A stretch of DNA of 64,000 nt, taken from NCBI GenBank assembly GCA_016125585.1, contig WGLL01000011.1, forward strand, positions 349,270 through 413,269, given 5' to 3'. The position numbers and the translations under genes were made by a program. Positions within the stretch are counted from its first letter, which is position 1. The number at the start of each line of letters is the position of its first letter. This document shows positions 26,792-36,836 of the stretch, in pieces. Under the pieces are notes generated by a model. That model made no database searches and had not been told where the DNA came from. It saw nothing but the letters and a program-made list of their open reading frames with translations. This DNA comes from Caulobacter sp. GTDB taxonomy: Bacteria; Pseudomonadota; Alphaproteobacteria; Caulobacterales; Caulobacteraceae.

Positions 26792-27618
26792 ATGACGGAG
26801 GAGACTTCCCCGGATCCTGGTGCGGCGCCGGGCGGGTCCTCGGCCCGTGGCCTTATCTCGGTCTGGTCTTGGCGCTGAGCCTGCCCTTCTATCTGCTCGG
26901 CGTCGCCTTTGACGGCCCGACCCGACTGTTGCCCATAGCCCTGCCGATCAGCGCGCTGATGGCTTTCGCGCCGATGATCGCGGCGATCATCCTGAGCTAT
27001 CGCCAGGGCGGCGGCGGCGCGGTCCGCCGCCTGTTCGGGCGACTGGGTTCGCCGCCGCTCACCGGGCGACCGTGGCTGGCGCTGGCGGCGCTGGTGATGA
27101 TCCCGCTGGCCCTGCTGCTGGAATGGATCATCCTGGGCCTGTTGGGGACGCCGCTGCCTTCGCCGCGCCTGCCGATGATGGCCCTGATCGGATTCGCGCC
27201 GATGTTCCTGGTCGGCGCGATCGGCGAGGAACTTGGCTGGCAGGGCTACCTCTATCCCCGGCTTGAGGCCCGTTGGTCCGCCGTTACGGCCAGCCTCGCC
27301 CTCGGGGCCTTCTGGGCCCTGTGGCATGTCGTCCCTTTTCTTCAGGCGGGGCGAGCGCCGGAATGGATCTTCTGGCAGTGCCTGACGATGCTGCCGTTGC
27401 GGCTTCTGACCGTGTGGTTCTATTCGGCGGGCGGCCGCAGCGTGGCGCTGGCGGTGGTGTTCCACGCCGCCTGCAACGTCGCCCAGTTCATGTTTCCCAA
27501 CCTCGGGTCGCACTATGACCCGAAGCTGACCTTCCTGATCCTCGCCGGGATCGCGCTGGTCTGGGCGCTCGCCTGGCGGCCAAGGGCCTCACCGGCGCCG
27601 GCAGGGCGCCGCCGGTGA
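26792..27618 (+). pseudogene. CPBP family intramembrane protease, apparent frameshift
   Basis: ATG 26792 has GGAGGGG just upstream and reads MTEETSPDPGAAPGGSSAR before stopping in its frame. The membrane-protein frame is open from 26791 and from TTG 26869 reads ALSLPFYLLGVAFDG to 27618. Adding one C to the CCC run at 26844-26846 joins both as SAPWPYLGLVLALSLPFYLLG, a normal CPBP opening, for a total of 275 residues. Motifs are EELGWQGYLYPRL (usual EExGWRG, here Q for R), WALWHVVPF and FHAACN. These membrane proteases cleave prenylated or other membrane substrates. A TTG 26869 start for an intact shorter protein is the alternative. Confidence 0.7.
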
Positions 27619-27627
27619 GCCGCGATG

Positions 27628-28998
27628 TCAGGGCAGGGGGCAGGCGAAACTGCCCTCGAAGCTGTTGGTCATCATATAGGCCGCATCGGGAATATAGGGT
27701 CCCATGACTGCCTTCTCCGTGCCGATCTCGCTGACCGCCTGAATGGCGTGGGCGAAGTCGGGGTCGGCCAGCATGTTGCGGATCTGGATGACCCCGGCGT
27801 TCTCGTCGACCGCGCCGTCGCCGTCATCGGCCAGTTTGAGCCAGGCGACGCCGCAGGCTGGAATGGCGTTACGCGGCCGATCGGCCTCGCGGCTGACCAC
27901 GATCGTGTAGAGGCCATCGGCGTCAAGCGGCACTTCCTCGTCGAACAGGCAGGCGGTGGCGCGGGTGTTGGCGAAGCCCTGGTTGGAGCAGATCGACCAG
28001 TATCGAAGCTCGCCTGACCCCATCACCTTGTCGCCCGCCAGGGTCCTGGCGACCGTAGGCATCCTGCCGCGCAGGACGAGCACATGACCGTAGTGGCGAT
28101 TGACGATGGTGCGGATGTAGTTGTTGTCCGGATTGGGGAAGAAGCCGCCCTCGCTCTTGCGGGCGCCGACCGGCTTTTCTCCGGTGTAGATGCCGATCAG
28201 GAACTTGCGGTCATACTGCACATGCCAGGTCAGGGGATTGGTCGCCGGCCAGTACGCCGGGCGATCGGGCTGATGGGTCATGGTCTCGAACTGGGCCAGG
28301 GGGATCGACAGGGCCGCAGGGCTCAGCGCCGGGGCCTGGGTTGTGTTGAGTGCGTCACAGGCGGCCTGACCGGTGAGCCGCCGACCGTCGGCCAGGGTCA
28401 GAACCGGCTCCGGCAGGGGTACGCCGCCAAGAATGTCCTGGCCGCGGTCGGGGACATAGACCCGCATGATGATCACCTGCTGGCGGCCTTCGCCCTGGCC
28501 GGGCGCGTGCAGGACATTCTGCCCGGCCCCGGCCCCGGCCAGGGACTTGCCCTCGATCTGTGACGGATCGGGTTGGGCGTCGGCGATGGTTATCGAATAC
28601 GCCCGGCTCGCGGCGTCACGGCGGGCCCCGGTCCGGAAGGGGTTGGTCGCCCCCGCCTTCGGCGCGATGCGATAGTCGGCCAGGGCCTCGATCGGCTTGC
28701 CCGCTCCGTCGTAGCTGATGAAGGACATGTAGCGGGCGTGGGGGAAGTCGCCGTTGAGCTCGAGGGTCGCGCCAGGCGGCGTACTGATCACCGCCGTCCA
28801 GTAGCGGGCGGCGGCGTCGGGGTAGGCGACATTGACATAGGGGTCGGCGCCGACCGGCGGCCGGAACCAGAAGCAGGTCCTCGCTCCGGGGATGCCGGCG
28901 ACGGCGGCCGGCGTCGCCGCGACGGTGGCGGCAGGCTGTATGAACAGGGCGGCGGCGGTCGTCAGACCGGCGATCAGGGCTTTGAAGCGGATGGTCAA
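27628..28998 (-). CDS. Secreted protein of unknown function
   Basis: I do not recognise a family with confidence. The 456-residue protein begins with a signal peptide (MTIRFKALIAGLTTAAALFIQPAATVAA). Regions that look structured are YWTAVISTPPGATLELNGDFPHARYMSFISYD and IGIYTGEKPVGARKSEGGFFPNPDNNYIRTIVNRHYGHVLVLRG. Six cysteines fall in the mature part, mostly paired in spacing, which suits the periplasm. It is transcribed divergently from a Crp/Fnr-type regulator with only 80 bp between the starts, so that regulator may control it. Confidence 0.65.
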   Translation of the reverse strand: MTIRFKALIAGLTTAAALFIQPAATVAATPAAVAGIPGARTCFWFRPPVGADPYVNVAYPDAAARYWTAVISTPPGATLELNGDFPHARYMSFISYDGAGKPIEALADYRIAPKAGATNPFRTGARRDAASRAYSITIADAQPDPSQIEGKSLAGAGAGQNVLHAPGQGEGRQQVIIMRVYVPDRGQDILGGVPLPEPVLTLADGRRLTGQAACDALNTTQAPALSPAALSIPLAQFETMTHQPDRPAYWPATNPLTWHVQYDRKFLIGIYTGEKPVGARKSEGGFFPNPDNNYIRTIVNRHYGHVLVLRGRMPTVARTLAGDKVMGSGELRYWSICSNQGFANTRATACLFDEEVPLDADGLYTIVVSREADRPRNAIPACGVAWLKLADDGDGAVDENAGVIQIRNMLADPDFAHAIQAVSEIGTEKAVMGPYIPDAAYMMTNSFEGSFACPLP

Positions 28999-29078
28999 GG
29001 CGTCCTCGCGAAATCCGGGATTGGTGAGGACAGCTTGCGCCGCGTGTTGGCCTAAGAATGTGCTATTTGTGACAATTG

Positions 29079-29768
29079 ATGACCAGCCTGTGTGACCCCC
29101 TCGAATGTCTGAAGGCTACGGAAGTCTTCGCGGCCGCGCCGGATGCGGCTCTGGCCGGGCTCGCCGGCCTGGCGCGGGAAGAACACTATACCGACCGTAG
29201 CCTGCTGACGGCGCGGGGCGCGACGCCGGATCGCCTCTGGCACGTGCTGGAAGGTTCTGTCGAACTGGGCCTCTATTCGGAAGCGGGCAGGCCGGCCCTG
29301 CTGGCCCCGATCATGGCGGGCGGCTGGGCGACCTGGCTCGGCTGCTTTCACCGGGCTCCGTTGCCGCACGATCTGTGGACAGGCCCCAACACCCGGCTGC
29401 TGGCCTTTCCGGCGGCGGCGGTGCGGCGGCTGGGCCAGGACTGTCCGGCCATCCTGCCAGCCGTGATCAACAGGATCGGCGAGCGGATGCGCGACCTGAT
29501 CGGCTGGTCCCTGGCGGCCAGCCTGTCCGACCCCGAACGGCGCCTGGCCAATCTGCTGGCCGTGTCCGCGCGGGGCGTCTCCGCCTCTGGAGACGGGAGC
29601 GTCGAACTGGCCCTGACCCAGGACCGGCTGGCGGCCATGGGGTTCGGCACCCGCCAACGGGTGGCGAGGCTGATCAGGGCCCTGACCGACAGGGGCCTGG
29701 TCGAAGGCCGGTATGGCCGGATCAGGATCTGTTCGCCCGAGGCCCTGGACGCCTTCGCCGCCGGGTGA
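29079..29768 (+). CDS. Crp/Fnr family transcriptional regulator
   Basis: The 229-residue protein has an N-terminal cyclic-nucleotide-binding-like barrel (about 20-120), a dimer helix (LPAVINRIGERMRDLIGWSLAASLSDPERRLANLL) and a C-terminal winged helix with VELALTQDRLAAMGFGTRQRVARLIRALTDRGLV. The Fnr-type Cys cluster is missing and the phosphate-binding signature of CRP is not evident, so the ligand is unknown. ATG 29079 is preceded in frame by TTG 29076. The intergenic AATGTGCTATTTGTGACAAT is AT-rich and could hold both promoters. Confidence 0.85.
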   Translation: MTSLCDPLECLKATEVFAAAPDAALAGLAGLAREEHYTDRSLLTARGATPDRLWHVLEGSVELGLYSEAGRPALLAPIMAGGWATWLGCFHRAPLPHDLWTGPNTRLLAFPAAAVRRLGQDCPAILPAVINRIGERMRDLIGWSLAASLSDPERRLANLLAVSARGVSASGDGSVELALTQDRLAAMGFGTRQRVARLIRALTDRGLVEGRYGRIRICSPEALDAFAAG

Positions 29769-29776
29769 GCGGGCGG

Positions 29777-30310
29777 TCAGCCCTCGGCTTTGGCCCGCTC
29801 GATGCCTTCCAGCACCATCTTGCGGGCCAGGGCGGCGTCGCCCCAGCCCTTGACCTTGACCCATTTGCCGGGTTCCAGGTCCTTGTAGTGGCTGAAGAAG
29901 TGCTCGACCTGGTCAAGGGTGATCTGCGGGATGTCCTTGTAGTTCTGGACGGTCTCGTAGCGGGCGGTCAGGTGCGAGGAGGGCACCGCGATCAGCTTCT
30001 CGTCGATCCCGGCCTGGTCTTCCATCAGCAGCACCCCGACGATGCGGCAGCTCATCACCGCGCCGGGCGCGACGGCGCGGGTATTGAGGACGATGACGTC
30101 GCACGGGTCGCCGTCGCCTGACAGGGTGTGGGGGATGAAGCCGTAGTTCCCCGGATAGCGCATGGAGGTGTAGAGGAAGCGGTCGACGACCAGCACCCCG
30201 GCGTCCTTGTCCAGCTCATACTTGATCGGTTCGCCCCCCAGCGGAACCTCGATCACGACATTGACGTCCTCGGGAGGATTTTTCCCGATCGGGAGGGCGT
30301 TCAGATTCAT
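29777..30310 (-). CDS. ppa: Inorganic pyrophosphatase
   Basis: This 177-residue family I enzyme hydrolyses pyrophosphate. Conserved metal-site segments are [31 protein letters not shown] and [17 protein letters not shown] 30310 ([21 protein letters not shown]) is the natural start. It overlaps the upstream hydrolase stop by one base (TGATG), so the two are coupled. Confidence 0.97.
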   Translation of the reverse strand: MNLNALPIGKNPPEDVNVVIEVPLGGEPIKYELDKDAGVLVVDRFLYTSMRYPGNYGFIPHTLSGDGDPCDVIVLNTRAVAPGAVMSCRIVGVLLMEDQAGIDEKLIAVPSSHLTARYETVQNYKDIPQITLDQVEHFFSHYKDLEPGKWVKVKGWGDAALARKMVLEGIERAKAEG

Positions 30311-30960
30311 CAGGCGGGCTCGGCTTCCAGTCGTTTGTCCAGGTAGTCGCCGACGTGCATTTCGACGTCGGGAAGGTTTTCGGCCCAGAAGTGGGTTGCG
30401 CCCTCGATCAGGTCGTAATCGATGACGATGCCCTTCTGGCTGCGCAGCTTGGTCACCACCCGCTCGACTTCCACGTTGGGCACCACGGTGTCGGCGCTGC
30501 CGTGCAGGAAGAGGCCCGAGGCCGGGCAGGGGGCGAGGAAGCTGAAGTCGTACATGTTGGCCGGCGGCGAGACGCTGATGAAGCCGTCGGTCTCGGGACG
30601 GCGCATCAAGAGCTGCATCGAGACCCAGGCGCCGAAGCTGTAGCCGGCGACCCAGCACTGGCTGGCGGTGGGGTTGGTGGTCTGCAGCCAGTCGAGGGCG
30701 GTGGCCGCGTCGGCCAGTTCGCCAATGCCGCCGTCAAACTCGCCCTGCGAGCGGCCGACGCCGCGGAAGTTGAACCGCAGGGTGGCGAATCCCCGCTTCA
30801 TGAACAGGTGATACATCTGCACCGCGACCGGATGGTTCATATGGCCGCCGGCGCGCGGGTGCGGGTGCAGGATCAGCGCGATCGGCGCGTTTTCACGCTT
30901 GCCGGGGGCGTACCGACCTTCGATCCGGCCGGCGGCGCCGGTCAAAACCACTTCGGGCAT
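30310..30960 (-). CDS. Alpha/beta hydrolase (dienelactone hydrolase-like)
   Basis: The 216-residue cytosolic protein has the motifs of the COG2945-type hydrolases: [37 protein letters not shown], and the nucleophile elbow [13 protein letters not shown] (GxSxG intact). Asp in [12 protein letters not shown] and His in [11 protein letters not shown] complete the triad. The substrate is unknown. It is translationally coupled to ppa and divergent from the suf operon. Confidence 0.87.
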   Translation of the reverse strand: MPEVVLTGAAGRIEGRYAPGKRENAPIALILHPHPRAGGHMNHPVAVQMYHLFMKRGFATLRFNFRGVGRSQGEFDGGIGELADAATALDWLQTTNPTASQCWVAGYSFGAWVSMQLLMRRPETDGFISVSPPANMYDFSFLAPCPASGLFLHGSADTVVPNVEVERVVTKLRSQKGIVIDYDLIEGATHFWAENLPDVEMHVGDYLDKRLEAEPA

Positions 30961-30993
30961 GGGCAGTCATCTCCTCTGGCGCGGCTGCAATAC

Positions 30994-31022
30994 TTGACCG
31001 CTGCGCTTGGTCTTCCTAGATC
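30994..31022 (+). promoter_or_regulatory. Housekeeping sigma promoter of the suf operon
   Basis: TTGACC (30994-30999), a 17-base spacer and TAGATC (31017-31022) lie 80 bp before the regulator ATG. An IscR-like operator would be expected to overlap this region, but I cannot identify a convincing one by eye. Confidence 0.6.
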
Positions 31023-31102
31023 AGGCGCATCGACGTCGGCCCGGCCGACGCGCGGCGCGGCCTTTAACACAGGGCCGCACCCGGACGCCAAGGAATCTCG
31101 CC

Positions 31103-31552
31103 ATGCGCCTGTCCACAAAAGGCCGATATGCCGTAATGGCCATGACCGATCTGGCGGACCGTCAGGACGCGGACGGCGCGCGGGCGGTCTCCCTGGCCGA
31201 GATCGCGGCGCGCCAGGAGATTTCGCTGAGCTATCTGGAGCAGCTGTTCGCGCGGCTGCGGCGACGCGGTCTGGTCAAGAGCCTGCGGGGACCGGGCGGC
31301 GGGTATCGACTGGCCCGGGCGGCGTCGGAGACACATATCGCCGAGATCGTGCTGGCCGTGGACGAGCCGCTGCGGGCGACCCGCTGCGGCCACGCCTCGG
31401 CCAAGGGCTGCATGAAGGCAGGAACCCGCTGCACCACCCATGACCTGTGGGAAGAGATGGGACGGCAGCTGCACAACTATCTGGCGTCGGTCTCGCTGGC
31501 CGATGTGCTGGCCGGGCGGCTCACCCCCGACGGCAGGGCGGCGGCCGCATGA
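31103..31552 (+). CDS. iscR: Rrf2 family regulator, IscR-like
   Basis: The 149-residue protein starts at ATG 31103. It has the Rrf2 winged helix (MRLSTKGRYAVMAMTDLA, SYLEQLFARLRRRGLVKSLRGPGGGY) and three cysteines in RCGHASAKGC...GTRC followed by HDLWEEMGRQ. The Cys spacing is C-x7-C-x6-C, longer than C-x5-C-x5-C in E. coli IscR, but it should still hold an Fe-S cluster. It heads the suf operon and overlaps the next gene in ATGA, so it is the likely cluster-sensing repressor of the operon. Confidence 0.9.
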   Translation: MRLSTKGRYAVMAMTDLADRQDADGARAVSLAEIAARQEISLSYLEQLFARLRRRGLVKSLRGPGGGYRLARAASETHIAEIVLAVDEPLRATRCGHASAKGCMKAGTRCTTHDLWEEMGRQLHNYLASVSLADVLAGRLTPDGRAAAA

Positions 31553-32688
31553 CGGGAACCTACCTGGATTATAACGCCACCGCGCCGGTGCGGCCGCAGG
31601 CGCGCGACGCCATGCTGGCGGCGCTCGAGCAGGCGGGCAATCCCTCGTCGGTGCATGCCGCGGGCCGCGCGGCCCGGGCGCAGCTGGAGCGGTCCCGCGA
31701 GGCGGTGGCGGCCCTGGTGTCGGTGACTCCCGGCTCGGTGACCTTCACCAGCGGCGGGACCGAGGCCAGCGCCCTGGCCATCGACAGCGCCGTCGCCGCC
31801 GGGGTCGAGCGGATCATTGTCGGGGCCACCGAACACGACGCGGTCTGGGAGGCCGTCGCCCAGGCTGGACTGCCGGTCGAGGTCTGGCCGGTGGATGCGC
31901 GTGGCGTGGCCGATCTGGACTGGCTGCAGGTCGCTCTGGCGCGGCCGGGGCGGGCCCTGGTCTGCCTGATGCTGGCCAACAACGAGACGGGCGTGATCCA
32001 GCCGGCGTCGGAGGCCGGGGCGATGGTGCGCGAGGCCGGCGGCTGGCTGCATGTCGACGCGGTGCAGGCGGCCGGCAAGATCGCCATCGATTTCAGCGGC
32101 CTGAAGGCCGACACCCTGAGCCTGTCAGCGCACAAGCTGGGCGGTCCCCAGGGCGTCGGGGCCCTGGTCGCCGGAACCCGCGCCACCCTCAGCCGCCGCC
32201 AGCACGGCGGCGGGCAGGAACGCGGTCGCCGCGCCGGGACCGAGAACATGCCGGGCATCGTCGGCTTTGGCGCGGCCGCCGAGGCCGCGCTTGCCGGCCT
32301 GGGGTCCATGGCCGCCCAGGCCGGATGGCGGGACGCCGCAGAGGCGCGCTGCAAGGCGGCAGGCGCCGTGGCGCCCGGCGCGGGCGCGCCGCGTCTGCCC
32401 CAGACCCTGGCCCTGGCGGTTGCGGGCTGGTCCGCCGAGACCCAGGTCATGCTGATGGATCTGGCCGGGGTGATGATCAGCGCCGGGGCGGCCTGTTCGT
32501 CCGGCAAGGTCAAGCCCAGCCGGACCATTGAAGCGATGGGCGCGGCTGATCTGGCCGGTGTGACCATCCGTATCAGCGGGGGCTGGGCCTCCACCGAAGA
32601 CGACTGGACAAGGTTCGCCGACGCCTGGCTGGCCGCTTTCGAGCGCCACCGGACCCGGCAGGGCGCACCGATGAAGGAAACCGCGTAA
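31549..32688 (+). CDS. Cysteine desulfurase, class I (NifS/IscS-like)
   Basis: This 379-residue PLP enzyme removes sulfur from cysteine as an enzyme-bound persulfide. ATG 31549 opens with YLDYNATAPVRPQARDAM. The PLP lysine is in SLSAHKLGGPQG, and the persulfide Cys is in GAACSSGKVKPS. It is a different class from the SufS enzyme later in the same operon, so the operon encodes two sulfur donors. It overlaps iscR (ATGA) and ends 3 bp before sufB. Confidence 0.93.
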   Translation: MTGTYLDYNATAPVRPQARDAMLAALEQAGNPSSVHAAGRAARAQLERSREAVAALVSVTPGSVTFTSGGTEASALAIDSAVAAGVERIIVGATEHDAVWEAVAQAGLPVEVWPVDARGVADLDWLQVALARPGRALVCLMLANNETGVIQPASEAGAMVREAGGWLHVDAVQAAGKIAIDFSGLKADTLSLSAHKLGGPQGVGALVAGTRATLSRRQHGGGQERGRRAGTENMPGIVGFGAAAEAALAGLGSMAAQAGWRDAAEARCKAAGAVAPGAGAPRLPQTLALAVAGWSAETQVMLMDLAGVMISAGAACSSGKVKPSRTIEAMGAADLAGVTIRISGGWASTEDDWTRFADAWLAAFERHRTRQGAPMKETA

Positions 32689-32691
32689 GTT

Positions 32692-34160
<1,469 letters not shown>

Positions 34161-34161
<1 letters not shown>

Positions 34162-35021
34162 TGCTGCGCGCCATCGACCACGTCCAGATCGCCATCCCGC
34201 CGGGCGGGGAGGAGACCGCGCGTCCCTTCTATCGCGATCTGCTGGGCCTGACCGAGGTTGCCAAGCCCGAGCCGCTGGCGTCGCGGGGCGGCTGCTGGTT
34301 CGAGGCGGGCGCAATCAAGGTGCATCTGGGCGTCGAGCAGGACTTCCGCGCCAACACCAAGGCCCATGTGGCTTTTCTGGTCGATGACGTGGCAGGGATC
34401 ACCGCCCGGGCCGTGGCGGCCGGCTACACCATCAAACCCGATGACGAACTCGGCGATGTCGAGCGCGTCTTCATCTACGACCCCTTCGGCAACAGGCTGG
34501 AATTCCTCAAACCGCTGGCCACAGCCTCGGAAGGTGAAGAGTCGAGTGCGTCTCCCTTCCCCCTGGAGGGGGGAAGGGCCGGGGATGGGGGTGGAGGCGC
34601 CTCCACCAGGGCTGTACGCCACCAGCGACCCGCTGAAGCCACAGCGCGCGCCCGTCGCCTGCGCAGCCAGATGACGCTCGGTGAAAAAGCCCTCTGGGCC
34701 GAACTGAGAAAATCCGACCTGCGGTTCCGCAGGCAGGCTCCCATCGGTCGCTACATCGTCGATTTCGTCTCGCACAAAGCCTGTCTGGTCGTGGAGGTCG
34801 ATGGCCCTCAACACGAGACGCCCGAAGCGCAGGCCTACGACGCCGAGCGGACGGCATTTCTCAACTCGGCGGGCTACAGCGTCGTCCGATTCCCCGAAAA
34901 GCTCGTGCGCGAGCAGCCGGGTCAGGTCTTTCGCGCCATTCACGCTGAAACACCGCCACCCCCATCCCCGACCCTTCCCCCCTCCAGGGGGAAGGGAGAC
35001 GCGCGTTACGACGTGCGATAG
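34161..35021 (+). CDS. VOC-family protein fused in frame to a DUF559 endonuclease domain
   Basis: The ORF has two unrelated parts. Residues 1-125 are a VOC/glyoxalase module (AIDHVQIAIPPGG, KAHVAFLVDDV, DPFGNRLEFLKPL), which on its own would be a complete small protein. From about residue 165 comes a DUF559 domain of the VSR-like nuclease fold: SQMTLGEKALWAELR, RRQAPIGRYIVDF, VVEVDGPQHE and GYSVVRFPEKLV, with likely catalytic Asp and Glu. The junction and the C-terminal tail are encoded by inverted repeats, so the nuclease looks inserted. An internal ATG at 34671 could make the nuclease alone. The gene lies between sufB and sufC; the VOC part has no known role in Fe-S assembly. Confidence 0.85.
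34548..34594 (+). repeat. Left inverted repeat of the DUF559 cassette
   Basis: This 47-base repeat matches the reverse complement of 34956-35002 with one C/T difference. It contains a 10-bp hairpin at 34554-34578. It is translated as part of the linker of the VOC-DUF559 protein (Pro/Gly/Arg-rich). Confidence 0.9.
34956..35002 (-). repeat. Right inverted repeat of the DUF559 cassette
   Basis: This is the complement of the left repeat, with its own hairpin at 34972-34996. It encodes the Pro/Ser-rich C-terminal tail of the fusion. It ends only 31 bp before the sufC ATG, so it sits in or near the sufC translation start region. Confidence 0.9.
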
Positions 35022-35032
35022 TGCGAACTGAA

Positions 35033-35797
35033 ATGTCAAAAGAACCAATGCTCTCGATCAAAAACCTTCACGCCTCCGTCGCTGACAAGCCCATCCTCAA
35101 GGGTCTGACCCTGGAGGTTCCGGCCGGCGAGGTGCACGCCATCATGGGGCCGAACGGGGCGGGCAAGTCGACCCTGTCCTATGTGCTTACCGGCCGTCAG
35201 GGCTATGAGGTCACCGAAGGGTCGGCGACCCTTAACGGCGAGGACCTGCTGGCGCTGGAGGCCAATGAACGGGCCGCCAAGGGGGTGTTCCTGTCGTTCC
35301 AGTATCCGCTGGAAATTCCGGGGGTTCCGGCCCTGACCTTCATCCGCACCGCGATGAACGCCCAGCGCAAGGCGCGGGGCGAGGAGGAGATCGCGGCGCC
35401 GGCCTTCCTCAAGCTGGCCCGGGAGACCGCCGCCTCGCTGAAGATCGATTTCGAGATGCTCAAGCGCAGCCTCAATGTCGGCTTCTCGGGCGGGGAGAAG
35501 AAGCGGATGGAGATCTTCCAGATGGCGATGCTGTCGCCGCGCTTCCTGATCCTCGACGAGACCGACAGCGGCCTGGACATCGACGCCCTGAAGATCGTCT
35601 CGGCCGGGGTCAACGCCATGCGCAGCCCCGAGCGCGGCATGCTGGTGATCACCCACTACCAGCGGCTGCTCGACTACATCAAACCGGACCGGGTCCATGT
35701 TCTGTCGGCAGGACGGATCGTCGCCTCGGGCGGCCCCGAACTGGCACATGAGCTGGAAGCCGAGGGCTACGACAAGTACGTGCAGGTGGCCGCGTGA
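35033..35797 (+). CDS. sufC: Fe-S cluster assembly ATPase SufC
   Basis: SufC is the ABC-type ATPase of the SufBCD scaffold. From ATG 35033 it has 254 residues; an in-frame GTG at 35021 would add four. Walker A is GPNGAGKST, the signature is GFSGGEKKRMEI, Walker B is FLILDETDSGLD, and the switch His is in VITHYQ. The 3' end overlaps the sufD GTG start. The inverted repeat just upstream may affect its translation. Confidence 0.97.
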   Translation: MSKEPMLSIKNLHASVADKPILKGLTLEVPAGEVHAIMGPNGAGKSTLSYVLTGRQGYEVTEGSATLNGEDLLALEANERAAKGVFLSFQYPLEIPGVPALTFIRTAMNAQRKARGEEEIAAPAFLKLARETAASLKIDFEMLKRSLNVGFSGGEKKRMEIFQMAMLSPRFLILDETDSGLDIDALKIVSAGVNAMRSPERGMLVITHYQRLLDYIKPDRVHVLSAGRIVASGGPELAHELEAEGYDKYVQVAA

Positions 35798-36834
35798 GCC
35801 TCAGCACCGCCCTCAAGACCGGCGATGTCACGCTGCTGCCGTCCCGGCGCGACGAGAACTGGCGCTGGACGGACCTGCGGGCGCTGATCCGGGATTTGCC
35901 GGCGGGCGCAGACGCCGAAACCGTCGGTTATGACGGCCCGTTTGCCGCCCTGGGCGGGCAAGAGCGGGTCTGGGTCAACGGCCACGCCGGCGGCGACTCC
36001 CAGATCACCGTCGAGGCCGGCGACAGGGTCGCCGTCGGATTCCGGTTCATCTCGACCCGGCCGTCCGGCAACGCTTCAAGGGTGAGCGTCCGCGTGCGCC
36101 CGGGCGGGCGGCTGGTGCTGCTGGAAAGCTACGAAGCGGCCGCTGACGGCGCCATTGCCGCGGTCGACCTGGACATCGAGGTTCAGGATGGCGGCCGGAT
36201 GGAGCGCATCGTCCTGGCCGCTGACCAGGCCCAGAGCATCACCGTGTCGATCGCCGAGGTCACCCTGGGGGCCGCCGCGGCCTACGCCCAGACCCTGCTG
36301 ACCACCGGGGCCCGCCGCCAGCGGCTGGAGACCCGGGTCGCTCATCCCGGCGCCGACGCTTCGGTCCGCCTGGACGGGGCCTATCTGCTGGCCGACCAGC
36401 GTCACGCCGATCTGACCACCATCGTCACCCATGGCGGGGTCGATGGCGCGACGAGCCAGTTGACCAAGGGCGTTGTGCGAGACCAGGCGCGGGGCGTCTT
36501 CCAGGGCCGGATCGTGGTCGAGCCCGGCGCTGATCGCACCGACGCCCGGATGGGCCACCACGCCCTGATCCTGTCGGACCGCGCCGAGGTGGACGCCAAG
36601 CCCGAGCTGCTGATCTTCGCGGATGACGTTCAATGCGCCCACGGCAACACCATCGGCGCTCTGGACAAGGAGGCGATCTTCTACGCCATGCAGCGCGGCA
36701 TGTCGGTCGATCAGGCCCGGGCCATGCTGACCACCGCCTTCGTCGGCGAGGTCATCGACCGGATCGAAGATGACGGCGCCCGCGAGATCGCCCGCGGCTG
36801 GGCGAGCCGTCAGCTTGAGGGGGCAGGGGACTAG
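35794..36834 (+). CDS. sufD: Fe-S cluster assembly protein SufD
   Basis: The 346-residue scaffold partner of SufB begins at GTG 35794, overlapping the sufC stop. The N-terminal part is variable (RRDENWRWTDLRALIRDLP). The C-terminal part is conserved: GVFQGRIVVEPGADRTDARM, LILSDRAEVDAKPELLIFADDVQCAHGNTIGALD and IFYAMQRGMS, with the conserved Cys and His. SufB-SufD pairing forms the cluster assembly site. Confidence 0.95.
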   Translation: MSLSTALKTGDVTLLPSRRDENWRWTDLRALIRDLPAGADAETVGYDGPFAALGGQERVWVNGHAGGDSQITVEAGDRVAVGFRFISTRPSGNASRVSVRVRPGGRLVLLESYEAAADGAIAAVDLDIEVQDGGRMERIVLAADQAQSITVSIAEVTLGAAAAYAQTLLTTGARRQRLETRVAHPGADASVRLDGAYLLADQRHADLTTIVTHGGVDGATSQLTKGVVRDQARGVFQGRIVVEPGADRTDARMGHHALILSDRAEVDAKPELLIFADDVQCAHGNTIGALDKEAIFYAMQRGMSVDQARAMLTTAFVGEVIDRIEDDGAREIARGWASRQLEGAGD

Positions 36835-36836
36835 CG

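Larger units (their letters stand above)
34548..35002. mobile_element. Putative DUF559 endonuclease cassette bounded by 47-bp inverted repeats
   Basis: Left repeat 34548-34594 and right repeat 34956-35002 are complementary at 46 of 47 positions. They begin GCGTCTCCCTTCCCCC and end CGGGGATGGGGGTGG in the left copy. Each repeat also folds on itself: CCCTTCCCCC pairs with GGGGGAAGGG (34554-34578 and 34972-34996). Between them lies only the DUF559 coding sequence, about 360 bp. No target-site duplication is evident next to the repeats, and no transposase is present. Confidence 0.75.
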
